Source: Leisingera caerulea DSM 24564 (GTDB taxonomy: Bacteria; Pseudomonadota; Alphaproteobacteria; Rhodobacterales; Rhodobacteraceae). Taken from it: a DNA stretch of 64,000 nt. The notes beneath the pieces are model-generated. The model was not told where the DNA came from, did not search any database, and worked only from the letters and a program-made list of their open reading frames with translations. Made by a program: the position numbers and the translations under genes. The stretch lies in NCBI RefSeq assembly GCF_000473325.1, contig NZ_AXBI01000020.1, positions 124,001 to 188,000 on the forward strand, given 5' to 3'. The stretch's first letter is position 1; every line of letters begins with the position of its first letter. Positions 56,784-64,000 of the stretch are shown here, in pieces.

Positions 56784-57347
56784 ATGAGCCAGCCGGCAGA
56801 GCCATCGATCAGCAAGCTACTTGCCGAAACCGGCCAGGGTTCGCGAAGCGCCTTGCGCGAACTCTACAGGCTGACCAGCCCGGAGCTCTACGGCCGGATC
56901 CTGACCATTCTCCGCGACCCTCAAGCCAGCAGGGATGTGCTAGAAGACACCTACCTTCGCGTCTGGCAGACCGCGCATCTCTTTGATCCGGAAGATCATG
57001 GGGCGAAAGCGATGCTCAACACCTTGGCCCGGACACGGGCCGTGAATCGCCTCCGCGAGGACAAGACGCTCCGCACAGTTGCGCGCGGGACGCAACATCG
57101 CGCATTGGCGGAAACTCTCCGACAAGAAGAGAGCGGGAAGCAGGAACCCGCCGGACAGGATTTCATCCGGGAGGTCTCTTCTTGCATCGACGGTATGGGT
57201 CAGGAATATCGTGAAATTATGTGCTTGGCGTATACGCGTGCGCTGGAGTATGCGGAGATTTCCAATGTGACCGGGTTCACACAAGACCAGGTCAAATCGA
57301 AGATCCGTGAAGCGCTTGAAGTGCTTCGCGATACCCTCCGCAAGTGA
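56784..57347 (+). CDS. ECF-type RNA polymerase sigma factor (second of two)
   Basis: The 187-residue protein has region 2 (LRDPQASRDVLEDTYLRVWQ, MLNTLARTRAVNRLRED) and region 4 (MGQEYREIMCLAYTRALEYAEI, TQDQVKSKIREALEVLRD). It is clearly related in plan to the first sigma but diverged, so this is an old duplication or parallel acquisition. GGAG precedes the ATG at 56784. Confidence 0.9.
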   Translation: MSQPAEPSISKLLAETGQGSRSALRELYRLTSPELYGRILTILRDPQASRDVLEDTYLRVWQTAHLFDPEDHGAKAMLNTLARTRAVNRLREDKTLRTVARGTQHRALAETLRQEESGKQEPAGQDFIREVSSCIDGMGQEYREIMCLAYTRALEYAEISNVTGFTQDQVKSKIREALEVLRDTLRK

Positions 57348-57370
57348 GGGCCAAGACGTGAGGTGAACTC

Positions 57371-57628
57371 GTGGACATCGAGACCGACATTCAAATTGCA
57401 GAGTGTGTGCTCGGTGTAAGTGAAGACTTGGACAGAAACAGGGTCTACGCTGAAATCAAAAGCTGCCCGGAAATGTCGGATCGGTACAGCCGGTGGATTG
57501 AGGCTCTCGACGCTTTGATGGAAGACGGATCTGATGACGAAGGCCCGGAGCCGCCCGACGTCTTCGCCGAAATCGAGGCACGGATAGATGACTGCGAAGC
57601 AGACCTCCCCTGGGCCATCTCCGCATAG
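57371..57628 (+). CDS. Second mini anti-sigma-like protein
   Basis: The 85-residue acidic protein starts with GTG 23 bases after the sigma gene. It shows the same pattern as the first mini protein: IAECVLGVSEDLDRNRVYAE, YSRWIEALDALME and PDVFAEIEARID. Again there is no membrane part. Confidence 0.65.
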   Translation: MDIETDIQIAECVLGVSEDLDRNRVYAEIKSCPEMSDRYSRWIEALDALMEDGSDDEGPEPPDVFAEIEARIDDCEADLPWAISA

Positions 57629-57800
57629 CTGCGATCGCCCGGCATCTCATCGCAAACAGAATGAAAAGGCTACGTTTCTGAGCAGATGGGTGATGCGACA
57701 CACCAAGAATGTTCATATGCCCAAAGGTAAATCCCCCCAACTTTGCAGATGAAGGGCCCGCTGGGATCCAGAGGACGTGTTGCGCGGAATTTCCGCCTGC

Positions 57801-58115
57801 TTACGCCGCACCCGGCGACGGAGAAATCTCGGCGGGCTCCAGGCCAGCGCTCAGTGCCTCGTACAGTCGGCCAGACATGCCGTCGTGCAACCGGGTGAAA
57901 TGGTTATCGAAAGCGAAGTACATGGCGGCCACTTCCTTGGTGTCCTGCATTCGCCCGATCAAAATATCACCCTCGTTGGCCAGATGCAGAATGTCACGAG
58001 TGTTTTCCACCGGCCCGTGGCGGAAGTTTCCATCTGAAACCTCGCCGGCTGGTCCGAGCATCCACATCATCGGACCTTTGCCCATGCGATCCCAGTTCGG
58101 TTTTTCGGTCTTCAT
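57801..58115 (-). CDS. Hypothetical protein, 104 residues
   Basis: GGAGAG lies five bases before the ATG at 58115. The protein is globular (GPMMWMLGPAGEVSDGNFRH, EGDILIGRMQDTKEVAAMYF) without a known family. A TGCGAAAAGC motif copy lies about 60 bases upstream in the divergent region. Confidence 0.55.
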   Translation of the reverse strand: MKTEKPNWDRMGKGPMMWMLGPAGEVSDGNFRHGPVENTRDILHLANEGDILIGRMQDTKEVAAMYFAFDNHFTRLHDGMSGRLYEALSAGLEPAEISPSPGAA

Positions 58116-58302
58116 ATTTCTCTCCGTCATATAAAACATGCCGAGCAGCCCGGCCTGAGAATGTCACACTTTGCTTTTCGCAGACTGCCCCGAAAAAACC
58201 AAGCAACAGCCGGAGGATGTCCTGAGAGAACCTCCCCAACCTTGCCACCTGGGCGAACCCGGAATAGAAAATCTGCAGGGTATCGCCTGGCGGAGAGTTG
58301 TG

Positions 58303-58995
58303 ATGCGGGATGATGAGGGCTTTCTGAGCCTCTTGGACGACGGGAACCGTGATCCTGCCCGCGGGCGGGTGACGCATCCGTTCGGCGAACGCATCCTCGC
58401 CCTTGGCGTCGATCGGTTTGGCAGCGAATACGGGCAGATCGTCGAGGGCCTGGCACGCGCGGCAAGCGAGATGATTGCAATGGTGGTGCCTGAGAGCCTG
58501 GTGAAAGACTGGATTTCGGGTGCGGCACACCCCTCTAAGGATGAGATGGACCTGATCTGCCGGGCACTGCATTGCGATCGAGATGATCTCCCCTTTTCCG
58601 GCTATGCGATCTACGGAAAGCCGGACCGCGGCCGCGATGCCGGCGGCAGGGTTCGCAGAGCTCTCGAGGCGGCCCGCGCCATGCGGGATATGTCCGGTTG
58701 CGGCTGCAGCCCGGAGCTGCTGGCGGCGGATCGGTTTGCGGAGCGGCTCAAGATGGCATTGATCTTCCTCGGGCGCCTTCAGGAAAAGGACCCGGCGGAC
58801 TGGGACACAATCTTCCCGCATATCAGGTACCTCATCGGCCCCCGCGCGGAGCGGATCCGGGAAGGGCTTTTCGATGGGAAGATGCCCGAGGATCCGGTCC
58901 TCGAGGAGATTGCCAAAAGGAGCGGAGTGGAAGCCTGCTTCCTCGCCGGCCGCGCCTGGTCGGAGCATTCCTTCGTGCTGATGAAGATTTCCTGA
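58303..58995 (+). CDS. Hypothetical protein with HTH-like segment
   Basis: The 230-residue protein's central VPESLVKDWISGAAHPSKDE, then MDLICRALHCDRDDL, looks like an XRE-type helix-turn-helix followed by helical domains (RRALEAARAMRDMSGCGC) and another possible HTH near the end (DPVLEEIAKRSGVEACFLAG). GGAGAG precedes the ATG at 58303; the longer upstream frame crosses the control region. Confidence 0.55.
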   Translation: MRDDEGFLSLLDDGNRDPARGRVTHPFGERILALGVDRFGSEYGQIVEGLARAASEMIAMVVPESLVKDWISGAAHPSKDEMDLICRALHCDRDDLPFSGYAIYGKPDRGRDAGGRVRRALEAARAMRDMSGCGCSPELLAADRFAERLKMALIFLGRLQEKDPADWDTIFPHIRYLIGPRAERIREGLFDGKMPEDPVLEEIAKRSGVEACFLAGRAWSEHSFVLMKIS

Positions 58996-59046
58996 GGCCT
59001 CGAGTTCGATAAATCCATTCTTTTCAAGTGAGTTACAGGGCGGGTC

Positions 59047-60099
59047 ATGCTGGATTTCACCGATCGAATTGACGAAGACATGATTGTCGACGGGGCCAAA
59101 CGCGTGGCGCTTGCCAGGAAGCAAGCCGCAACCAGTGATCCGCGCGCCGGCCTGATGACGACGTGGCGCCAGCAGAACCGATACTGGGGGCTGAGGACGA
59201 TCCTTTTTGAACATGCCACCGGGGTCCCTTACGGCGAAGTCATCGCGGCGCTGCTGGAAAATCCCGTCCGGGGCAATGACCCGACCAACGAAGAGGCCGC
59301 CCGGACCCGGGCAATCCGGGATTTGTCGGACGCCAGCATGCGCGGACGGGACATCCCCGAGCTTGTATTCGAGAACTGGTCACGGTGGTCCTTTTTCCCG
59401 GACATCATCCGGGACGTGTTCGAGGTTGACCCCGAGGAAATGCGGATTGCTGTCGAAGCTTTCGACAACGCCATCGCCCGGGCGGTCATCGACTATGAGC
59501 CAAAATATCAGGAGCGGATCGAAGAGGTAACACGCCGCTGGCGCGAAGCGTACAACAAGCAGCCCATCAGAGCTCCTGAAGTAGACATACAGCAGCCCGC
59601 AGCCCCCAGTGAGCTTCCGGATATCTACCGTCTGAGCGCGCACTGGAGCGGCGCAGGCGCTGAGCTGCGGTTCGCGGCCACATCCGATGATCTCCGCGGG
59701 CATCAGGAACTGCTCCACCCCATTCTCAGCGGCATCTGGAAGCTGCTCATTCCCTGGTCTGCCAGAGGCGGCATGTCGGCAGATTACCGGGCGGGTACGC
59801 TTTCGGTGAAAGTGGATTCCGGCCAGCTGGACGAGCTGATGGCCTCAACCTCAATTCTTTCGGAAGGCATCTGGAAGATCCTGGACCTCGATCGGGATCT
59901 AACGCCTCTCCTGTCTGAAACAAAGGCCATCTCCATTCTCCAGGTATCCAGAGACGAGTTCCGGGAGCTCGCGGACATCGGGGAAATCTCTCCGTGGCGC
60001 ACGCTCCGGCTCAAATCCGGCCCCGCGGCCGGCAAGGAGTTCATGGGCTATACGCCCCTGGACATTCTGGAGCTGAGAGACCGGCTGCACGCGGGCTGA
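59047..60099 (+). CDS. Hypothetical protein, 350 residues
   Basis: Mostly helical N-terminal half (LARKQAATSDPRAGLMTTWR, AVEAFDNAIARAVIDYEPKY), Pro-rich linker (about 175-195), and a C-terminal part ending ISILQVSRDEFRELADIGEI, then GKEFMGYTPLDILELRDRLH, which resembles a DNA-binding winged helix of excisionase or terminase-small type. No firm family. Confidence 0.55.
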   Translation: MLDFTDRIDEDMIVDGAKRVALARKQAATSDPRAGLMTTWRQQNRYWGLRTILFEHATGVPYGEVIAALLENPVRGNDPTNEEAARTRAIRDLSDASMRGRDIPELVFENWSRWSFFPDIIRDVFEVDPEEMRIAVEAFDNAIARAVIDYEPKYQERIEEVTRRWREAYNKQPIRAPEVDIQQPAAPSELPDIYRLSAHWSGAGAELRFAATSDDLRGHQELLHPILSGIWKLLIPWSARGGMSADYRAGTLSVKVDSGQLDELMASTSILSEGIWKILDLDRDLTPLLSETKAISILQVSRDEFRELADIGEISPWRTLRLKSGPAAGKEFMGYTPLDILELRDRLHAG

Positions 60100-60110
60100 T
60101 CAGACGCCTT

Positions 60111-60135
60111 CTTCAGCCGGTCATTCCGGCTGAAG
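60111..60135. terminator. Bidirectional hairpin
   Basis: Perfect 10-bp stem CTTCAGCCGG-TCATT-CCGGCTGAAG between two convergent genes; flanked by GGAAAG and CTT-rich sequence, usable on both strands. Confidence 0.7.
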
Positions 60136-60160
60136 GAAAGACGCGCCTCGCAGCATGCCA

Positions 60161-60577
60161 TCACGCGGCCTGGGCCGCCCGCCGCGCCGCGGCCTGCCCG
60201 GCGGACCAGACCTTGCCCGCGCGCCTGACCTCGATGAGCTTCGTGATCGTCCGCTTGTGGGTGTCGCGCCGCGTCTGCGCAATCTCATTCCCGCCCGGCA
60301 TACGCATGGCCTTCGCAAGCTCGCGCTGCTCTGCCGCAAAGAACCGGATGTGCTCTTTCAGCAGTGCGCGGAAAGCCAGGTACGCCTCCTTGCTGCTCAG
60401 GGAAAGCGTCTCCCCGAAGAAGACCTCCGGCGCCTCCTGCAGATGCGTCCACGCCAGGAGCAGGCCGCGGCCGTCGCTCATGTTGGCGCAAAGGCGGCGG
60501 AAAACATCCGCGCAGGCCGCATCGGCCGCGATCGGCTGGAGCATCAGGGTTTTCTTTTCAGTGGTCATGGGTCTCAT
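60161..60577 (-). CDS. Hypothetical protein, 138 residues
   Basis: A basic C-terminal tail (RRAGKVWSAGQAAARRAAQA) follows a helical body (AYLAFRALLKEHIRFFAAEQ). AAAGGATG precedes the ATG. The motif variant AGCGAAAATC lies upstream near 60613. No family is recognised. Confidence 0.5.
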   Translation of the reverse strand: MRPMTTEKKTLMLQPIAADAACADVFRRLCANMSDGRGLLLAWTHLQEAPEVFFGETLSLSSKEAYLAFRALLKEHIRFFAAEQRELAKAMRMPGGNEIAQTRRDTHKRTITKLIEVRRAGKVWSAGQAAARRAAQAA

Positions 60578-60650
60578 CCTTTGAGATTGGGTTATCTGTA
60601 CATGTTTCTGATTTTCGCTAACCGGAGAGCCCGGTTAACGCAGGGCGCTA

Positions 60651-61109
60651 TCAGGGTTGCGCCGTCAGCCGCGCCAGACGGCGCTGCAGGTTGCCGATCT
60701 CGCGAAGGCGCTCGCTCTCACGCTTCCCGGCCGCCTTCTCCGCCAGGCGCTCAACCTCTTGCGCCATCATCGCCTGGCGCTCTTCAGGCCCGGCAAAGAG
60801 CCATGCGGCCGGAAGCTTGTGCTGCTCGCTGTCGGCGCACCCCATGCAGGACGTATCCTGCTCGATGGAGATGAACTCGTTGCCGAGAGACCAGTCCTTG
60901 ACGCCATATGCGGGATGCATGCCCGAGGCTTTGCACCACGCATGGAAAAGCTCCGACACCCGTTCATCCGCCCATTCCTGAGCAGAGATGGTCAGCTCGA
61001 AGTTCTCGGCCGTCACCGGACGCATGCCGCGGCCGCCGCAGGTTCCGCAGGCCGGAGTTTCCTCCGCGTTGAAGCCGCCGCAGGCCGGGCAGTCAGAAAA
61101 ATCGCTCAT
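60651..61109 (-). CDS. Zinc-ribbon hypothetical protein
   Basis: The 152-residue protein starts with a CxxCGG...CxxCGG ribbon (CPACGGFNAEETPACGTCGG, Cys 7, 10, 21, 24), like those in DnaJ or primase-linked proteins, and another CMGC pair mid-protein. The rest is helical and charged. GGAGG precedes the ATG at 61109, one base after the stop of the preceding gene, so the two are cotranscribed. Confidence 0.62.
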   Translation of the reverse strand: MSDFSDCPACGGFNAEETPACGTCGGRGMRPVTAENFELTISAQEWADERVSELFHAWCKASGMHPAYGVKDWSLGNEFISIEQDTSCMGCADSEQHKLPAAWLFAGPEERQAMMAQEVERLAEKAAGKRESERLREIGNLQRRLARLTAQP

Positions 61110-61110
61110 C

Positions 61111-61668
61111 TCACACCTCCGCCCGGGCAATGGCCGCCTCGACAAGCCGATCCAGGCGCGCATCAGCCTCTTCCAGCTGAAGCTTGGAAGCGGGCAGACG
61201 GCCGTCTTTCATGTCGCGCACATCCCGAACCGCGCTGGCCAGCTGCTGCAGAAGGGCCTCGGCGCGGCTGCCGGCCGGGCGCGCATCCGCCGCCCACGCC
61301 CGCGCATAGGCGAGCACGCCAAGCAGAGCATTGAACCGCAAACGGTGGTGGTCGATCAGCCTCGCAGTCGCCGGGTCGCCGCAGCCGCCATTGACCTTCT
61401 GCCCCTGGCGGAAGGCCAGCTTCAGATGATGAAGCAGGCGTCCGGTTTCCCGCAGCACCACGCGCAGCTCGCGGCGCAGCTCCCGGTACCCGCCCCACCC
61501 GGTGACACCAAGCGAAGCCATGAAGTTGCTCGCCTCCCGGCGCGGGATCTCATCAGCGCAAGCGTGCGCCATGCCGGCGAGCTGCCCGACCGAGATGCAA
61601 CCGGCATGATTCAACAGCTTCTGAAGTTCGTACTTGCTGTTGGCTTTCGTTTTGACATCACTGTTCAT
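61111..61668 (-). CDS. Hypothetical helical protein, 185 residues
   Basis: Basic helical protein (ELRRELRVVLRETGRLLHHL, DHHRLRFNALLGVLAYARAW) with no known family. AAGGAG precedes the ATG at 61668. Its 5' end overlaps the 3' end of the PTH2-like gene by 11 bases, placing both plus the zinc-ribbon gene in one minus-strand operon. Confidence 0.55.
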   Translation of the reverse strand: MNSDVKTKANSKYELQKLLNHAGCISVGQLAGMAHACADEIPRREASNFMASLGVTGWGGYRELRRELRVVLRETGRLLHHLKLAFRQGQKVNGGCGDPATARLIDHHRLRFNALLGVLAYARAWAADARPAGSRAEALLQQLASAVRDVRDMKDGRLPASKLQLEEADARLDRLVEAAIARAEV

Positions 61669-62152
61669 CAAAGTTCTCCTTGGTTTTCCGATGATCAAAG
61701 GATTGCGCAGCCCCACGGGCCCCGCCCGTCCACATCGGCAGACGGCGAAGGCACTTGGGAGTATCTCTGCGGGTAAAGGGTCCGGCGCCGATCGCGGTCA
61801 GGACTGGGCTGCCATCAAAATGCGGCGGCTCGATATGATCTTGATCGATGATACGGACATAGGGGATGCCAGCCGCGTCAAGCTTGCTGGCGAGCAGCTC
61901 GAGACGGTCCTCAGAGCCGCCATCGAGACAGACTTTCGTGCCCGGCCGAAGGCTGGCATAGCCCTCGGCGTTTGCACGCAGTTCGGTATTGCCGTGAGAC
62001 AAGGAAGAGAGAAGCGTATCGACATAGGCATGACCCGCTTGAGCGTTGGACTTGCCTTCCGACATGATCAGGTCGCCGCGCAGGACCGCATAGAGACGCA
62101 GTGTCTCGTCCGGGGCAACTTTCTCAGCAGGGATCTACTGGATGCGCTTCAT
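61658..62152 (-). pseudogene. PTH2-like (peptidyl-tRNA hydrolase 2 fold) protein with in-frame amber at codon 6
   Basis: The natural start is ATG 62152, preceded by AAAGGA. Codon 6 is TAG (62135-62137), after which the frame continues IPAEKVAPDETLRLYAVLRG, MSEGKSNAQAGHAYVDTLLS, GTKVCLDGGSEDRLELL and ends at 61658. GKSNAQAGHA with the later GSPVLTAIGAGP loop is the PTH2 pattern; these enzymes or relatives act on peptidyl-tRNA or related substrates. An internal ATG at 62065 has no ribosome site. Either the gene is damaged, or the amber codon is read through. A tRNA-like RNA is encoded just upstream. Confidence 0.7.
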
Positions 62153-62187
62153 CGTCTTTCCTTTCACATGCCCCCTCAGGGGCGAAT

Positions 62188-62434
62188 TGGTAGACTAACG
62201 GGAGTCGAACCCGCCTGGCGTGGACGTTAGGGCGCCCTGCTGTTCCCGCGACTTAGTCCAAAGTGCCGAGGCTTGCGCCCAAGCAAGAATTCCGGTGCGA
62301 GGCTGATGCCTCTCAATGTGACCCTTGGATTGGCGGCCGTAGGGGGCTGCGGCCATCTTGCCCGCATCGTCTCTTTCGAGGAACCACCTTACCGGGCCTG
62401 GCAGGTTGGCGGGGAGCGTGTCCCCTCGTGATGC
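62188..62434 (-). ncRNA. Structured RNA with tRNA-like 3' end
   Basis: Gene-free 250-bp stretch with its own strong promoter and dense perfect hairpins on the transcript: GGGGA/TCCCC (62411-62425), CTC-GAAA-GAG (62371-62380), GGCCG/CGGCC (62335-62354), GAGGC-ATCA-GCCTC (62299-62312) and GCTTG/CAAGC (62271-62284). Its last 72 bases (62259-62188) look like a tRNA: acceptor GGACTAA/TTAGTCT with one G-U, T-arm CGGG-TTCGACT-CCCG, and encoded CCA. A stem GGGCG/CGTCC encloses CCCTAA, but the loop is six bases and the D-arm is not normal. I cannot match it to tmRNA or RNase P. Confidence 0.5.
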
Positions 62435-62440
62435 AGGATC

Positions 62441-62469
62441 AGATTATGCAAACGGCCGCAGCCCGTCAA
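62441..62469 (-). promoter_or_regulatory. Sigma-70-type promoter of the structured RNA
   Basis: On the minus strand TTGACG (62469-62464), a 17-base spacer, then TAATCT (62446-62441). The TGCGAAAAAAAG motif copy lies just upstream (about 62480-62492). Predicted start of transcription about 62434. Confidence 0.65.
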
Positions 62470-62509
62470 TCCTTCTAGCGTACTTTTTTTCGCACTTTTT
62501 GCCGCGACC

Positions 62510-63043
62510 TCAGTCGTCGCGTTTGCGGGCGATCAAATCGGCAAGATCCGACAGCTCGATGAAGTTGTCCGCCTGGCGGCGCAGATCATCAGATACCATC
62601 GGCGGCTCGGACCTTGTGGTCGACACAACGGTTACGCGGCAGCCCTGCGCCTGCAGGGCGCTGACCAAGGCGCGAAAATCGCCGTCGCCGGAGAACAGCA
62701 CGACATGATCCACATGCGGTGCGACCATCATCGCATCAGTGGCGATCTCGACCGCGATGGAGCCCTTTTTCTTCTTGCGGCCAAGGGGATCGGTGTATTC
62801 CCGGAACGTCTTCGTCACCACGTTGAAGCCATTATACTGCAGCCAGTCGGTCAGGGGCTTCAGGGGCAGGAAGTCGTCCTGCTCGCTCACACAGGTGTAG
62901 TAGCTCGCCCGCAGCATCTTGCCGCGGCGCATGAACTCCTCCCGCAGCAGCTTGTAATTGATCTCGAAGCCGAGCGCCTTCGCGGCGCCGTGCAGGTTCA
63001 CACCGTCAATCAGCAAAGCAATGCGATCATCTTTGTAAAACAT
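62510..63043 (-). CDS. NYN-domain (LabA-like) nuclease
   Basis: The 177-residue protein starts MFYKDDRIALLIDGVNLHGA. The PIN-like acidic set is visible (IDG, ATDAMM, FSGDGDFRALV). C-terminal SDDLRRQADNFIELSDL fits LabA/NYN RNases. Start chosen at ATG 63043 by family length; ATG 63061 is possible. Confidence 0.82.
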   Translation of the reverse strand: MFYKDDRIALLIDGVNLHGAAKALGFEINYKLLREEFMRRGKMLRASYYTCVSEQDDFLPLKPLTDWLQYNGFNVVTKTFREYTDPLGRKKKKGSIAVEIATDAMMVAPHVDHVVLFSGDGDFRALVSALQAQGCRVTVVSTTRSEPPMVSDDLRRQADNFIELSDLADLIARKRDD

Positions 63044-63199
63044 CCTGGGGACCTTTTTCATTTTTTGGTTCGTCTTTTTGGGGATCAGCCCCTCCAGGAA
63101 ATCTATGTGGAAAACCGTTGAGGGTGAATGCCTTAATTCTGTTTTTCGCATATTCGGACGCCTATCATGTGGACAACAGCACAAGCGGCCGGAGATCCA

Positions 63200-63925
63200 A
63201 TGCTAACCTTTGAAACCATAGGCCCCTGCACGCTTTACCTCGGCGATGCGCGGGAAGTTCTCCGGAACTTGCCGGAAAAGGCGGATCTCGTTGTGACCGA
63301 CCCGCCCTACAAGCTGACAAGGGGCGGCAAGAACGCGCAAGTCATGTCTGGCATCTTTGCGTCCAACCAATACGACAATTCCGGCACGCTCATGGAAGTC
63401 GTGCCCTGGGAAGAGATGGCGGCGCCGATCTTCGCAGCCTGCCGTGATCACTGCGACGCGTACATCATGGCCAATGACAAGAACGTCTTCGATGCCCATG
63501 CCGCCTTCATTAGCGCGGGCTGGAAGCTGCACAACCTTCTGACCTGGAAGAAGGGCGCCCCGACCAGGAACAGGTGGTACATGAAAAACCTGGAGTTCAC
63601 CCTGTACCTCTGGAAGGGTCGCGCGGCGACGATCAACATGCCGGGATCGACACAGGATTTCGACTGCCCGCGGCCCAAGAACCGGTTTCACAGGACCCAG
63701 AAGCCGGTCCGGCTGCTGGATCATTACATCCGGAACTCGTCAAACCCGGGCGAACTTGTGCTCGACCCGTTTGCCGGTTCTGCCTCTACCCTGGTTGCCG
63801 CAATGCGCGCCGGGCGCCGGGCGGTGGGGATCGAGCTCAATCCTGTCTGGTTCGAGAAATCCTGCGAGCGGCTGCACGCGGAATGGGCCGCTATCTGCCA
63901 GGGGCTGGAAATGGCGGCCGAGTGA
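63200..63925 (+). CDS. DNA methyltransferase (beta-type, DPPY)
   Basis: The 241-residue protein has catalytic DPPYKL early (34-39) and the SAM-binding DPFAGSASTLVAAM late (about 190-203), so the motif order is that of beta-class N6-adenine or N4-cytosine methyltransferases. FHRTQKPVRLLDHYI is typical of that class. GGAG precedes the ATG at 63200. No restriction enzyme is adjacent, so it may be an orphan or regulatory methylase. Confidence 0.88.
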   Translation: MLTFETIGPCTLYLGDAREVLRNLPEKADLVVTDPPYKLTRGGKNAQVMSGIFASNQYDNSGTLMEVVPWEEMAAPIFAACRDHCDAYIMANDKNVFDAHAAFISAGWKLHNLLTWKKGAPTRNRWYMKNLEFTLYLWKGRAATINMPGSTQDFDCPRPKNRFHRTQKPVRLLDHYIRNSSNPGELVLDPFAGSASTLVAAMRAGRRAVGIELNPVWFEKSCERLHAEWAAICQGLEMAAE

Positions 63926-63962
63926 TCTCTTCCCGGACGATATTTGTGAAAAGCAATCCCTC

Positions 63963-64000
63963 ATGACTGACAGAAGCCCGCAACCAGGCCCGTTCGGCTC
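63963..64000 (+). CDS. Start of a further gene (partial)
   Basis: An ATG at 63963, 37 bases after the methyltransferase stop, opens a frame (TDRSPQPGPFGS) that runs off the window. No family can be inferred. Confidence 0.4.
   Translation, partial: MTDRSPQPGPFG

Noticed and set aside
55536..57347. Simple recent duplication of one sigma gene
   Set aside because: The two sigma genes match in layout but differ widely in sequence and in the spacing to the mini anti-sigma, so they are old paralogues or separate acquisitions.
57994..59214. 406-codon minus-strand open frame
   Set aside because: Covers two plus-strand genes with good ribosome sites; no motif in its own translation.
62188..62434. 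tmRNA or RNase P RNA
   Set aside because: No tag frame with the expected pattern between the tRNA halves, no second acceptor strand near the 5' end, and no RNase P consensus blocks.

Overview
The window looks like DNA from a GC-rich alphaproteobacterium, most likely a Rhodobacterales (Roseobacter-type) replicon. This is inferred from the style of the proteins (NsrR, HPP-CBS, RskA-type anti-sigma domains, IS66/IS5 transposases) and from an alphaproteobacterial-looking tRNA-Gln fragment; there is no rRNA or core gene to confirm it.

Region 1 (1-12,980) looks like host DNA worn by mobile elements. It holds a short run of metabolic genes (DUF488, nitronate monooxygenase-like flavoprotein, 5-formyltetrahydrofolate cyclo-ligase), an HPP-CBS membrane protein and an NsrR-type Rrf2 regulator that fit a nitrosative-stress theme. 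An intact IS66 element with a perfect 8-bp target duplication sits inside an already decayed tyrosine integrase. After it come a SulP transporter operon with two small DNA-binding proteins, a broken IS5-family element and the C-terminal stub of a second tyrosine recombinase.

Region 2 (12,984-21,411) is a complete type I-F CRISPR-Cas locus on the minus strand. The order is csy1-csy2-csy3-csy4-cas1-cas2/3-array, with effector genes first and adaptation genes last, unlike the canonical I-F order. The array has five repeats and four 32-bp spacers at an exact 60-bp period. Its last repeat is cut and joined to the 3' part of a tRNA-Gln starting in the anticodon loop. This reads like the distal attachment end of a large integrated element extending beyond base 64,000.

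Region 3 (21,456-64,000) is accessory DNA dominated by unrecognised genes. Several have recognisable parts: an extra NAD-dependent DNA ligase, a Sel1/TPR protein, a candidate restriction enzyme, an IS605 element with a crippled TnpB, two RTX-repeat proteins, an ATP-grasp enzyme, a LolA-like carrier, a degenerate ImmA-like protein coupled to an ADP-ribosyltransferase-like protein, a papain-like candidate, a ParB-like frameshifted gene, a CoiA-like protein, a GIY-YIG nuclease, an AAA+ ATPase, a Macro-SLOG fusion, two tandem ECF sigma/mini-anti-sigma pairs, a PTH2-like protein with an in-frame amber codon, a structured RNA with a tRNA-like end, a NYN nuclease and a DNA methyltransferase.

What ties region 3 together is a short oriented motif (core TGCGAA followed by A/T, often AATATGCGAAAAA) upstream of about twenty of its genes, including the CRISPR operon and the structured RNA. 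I infer that this is an element-wide transcription signal. All functional calls rest on reading the sequence by eye; no database search was run.
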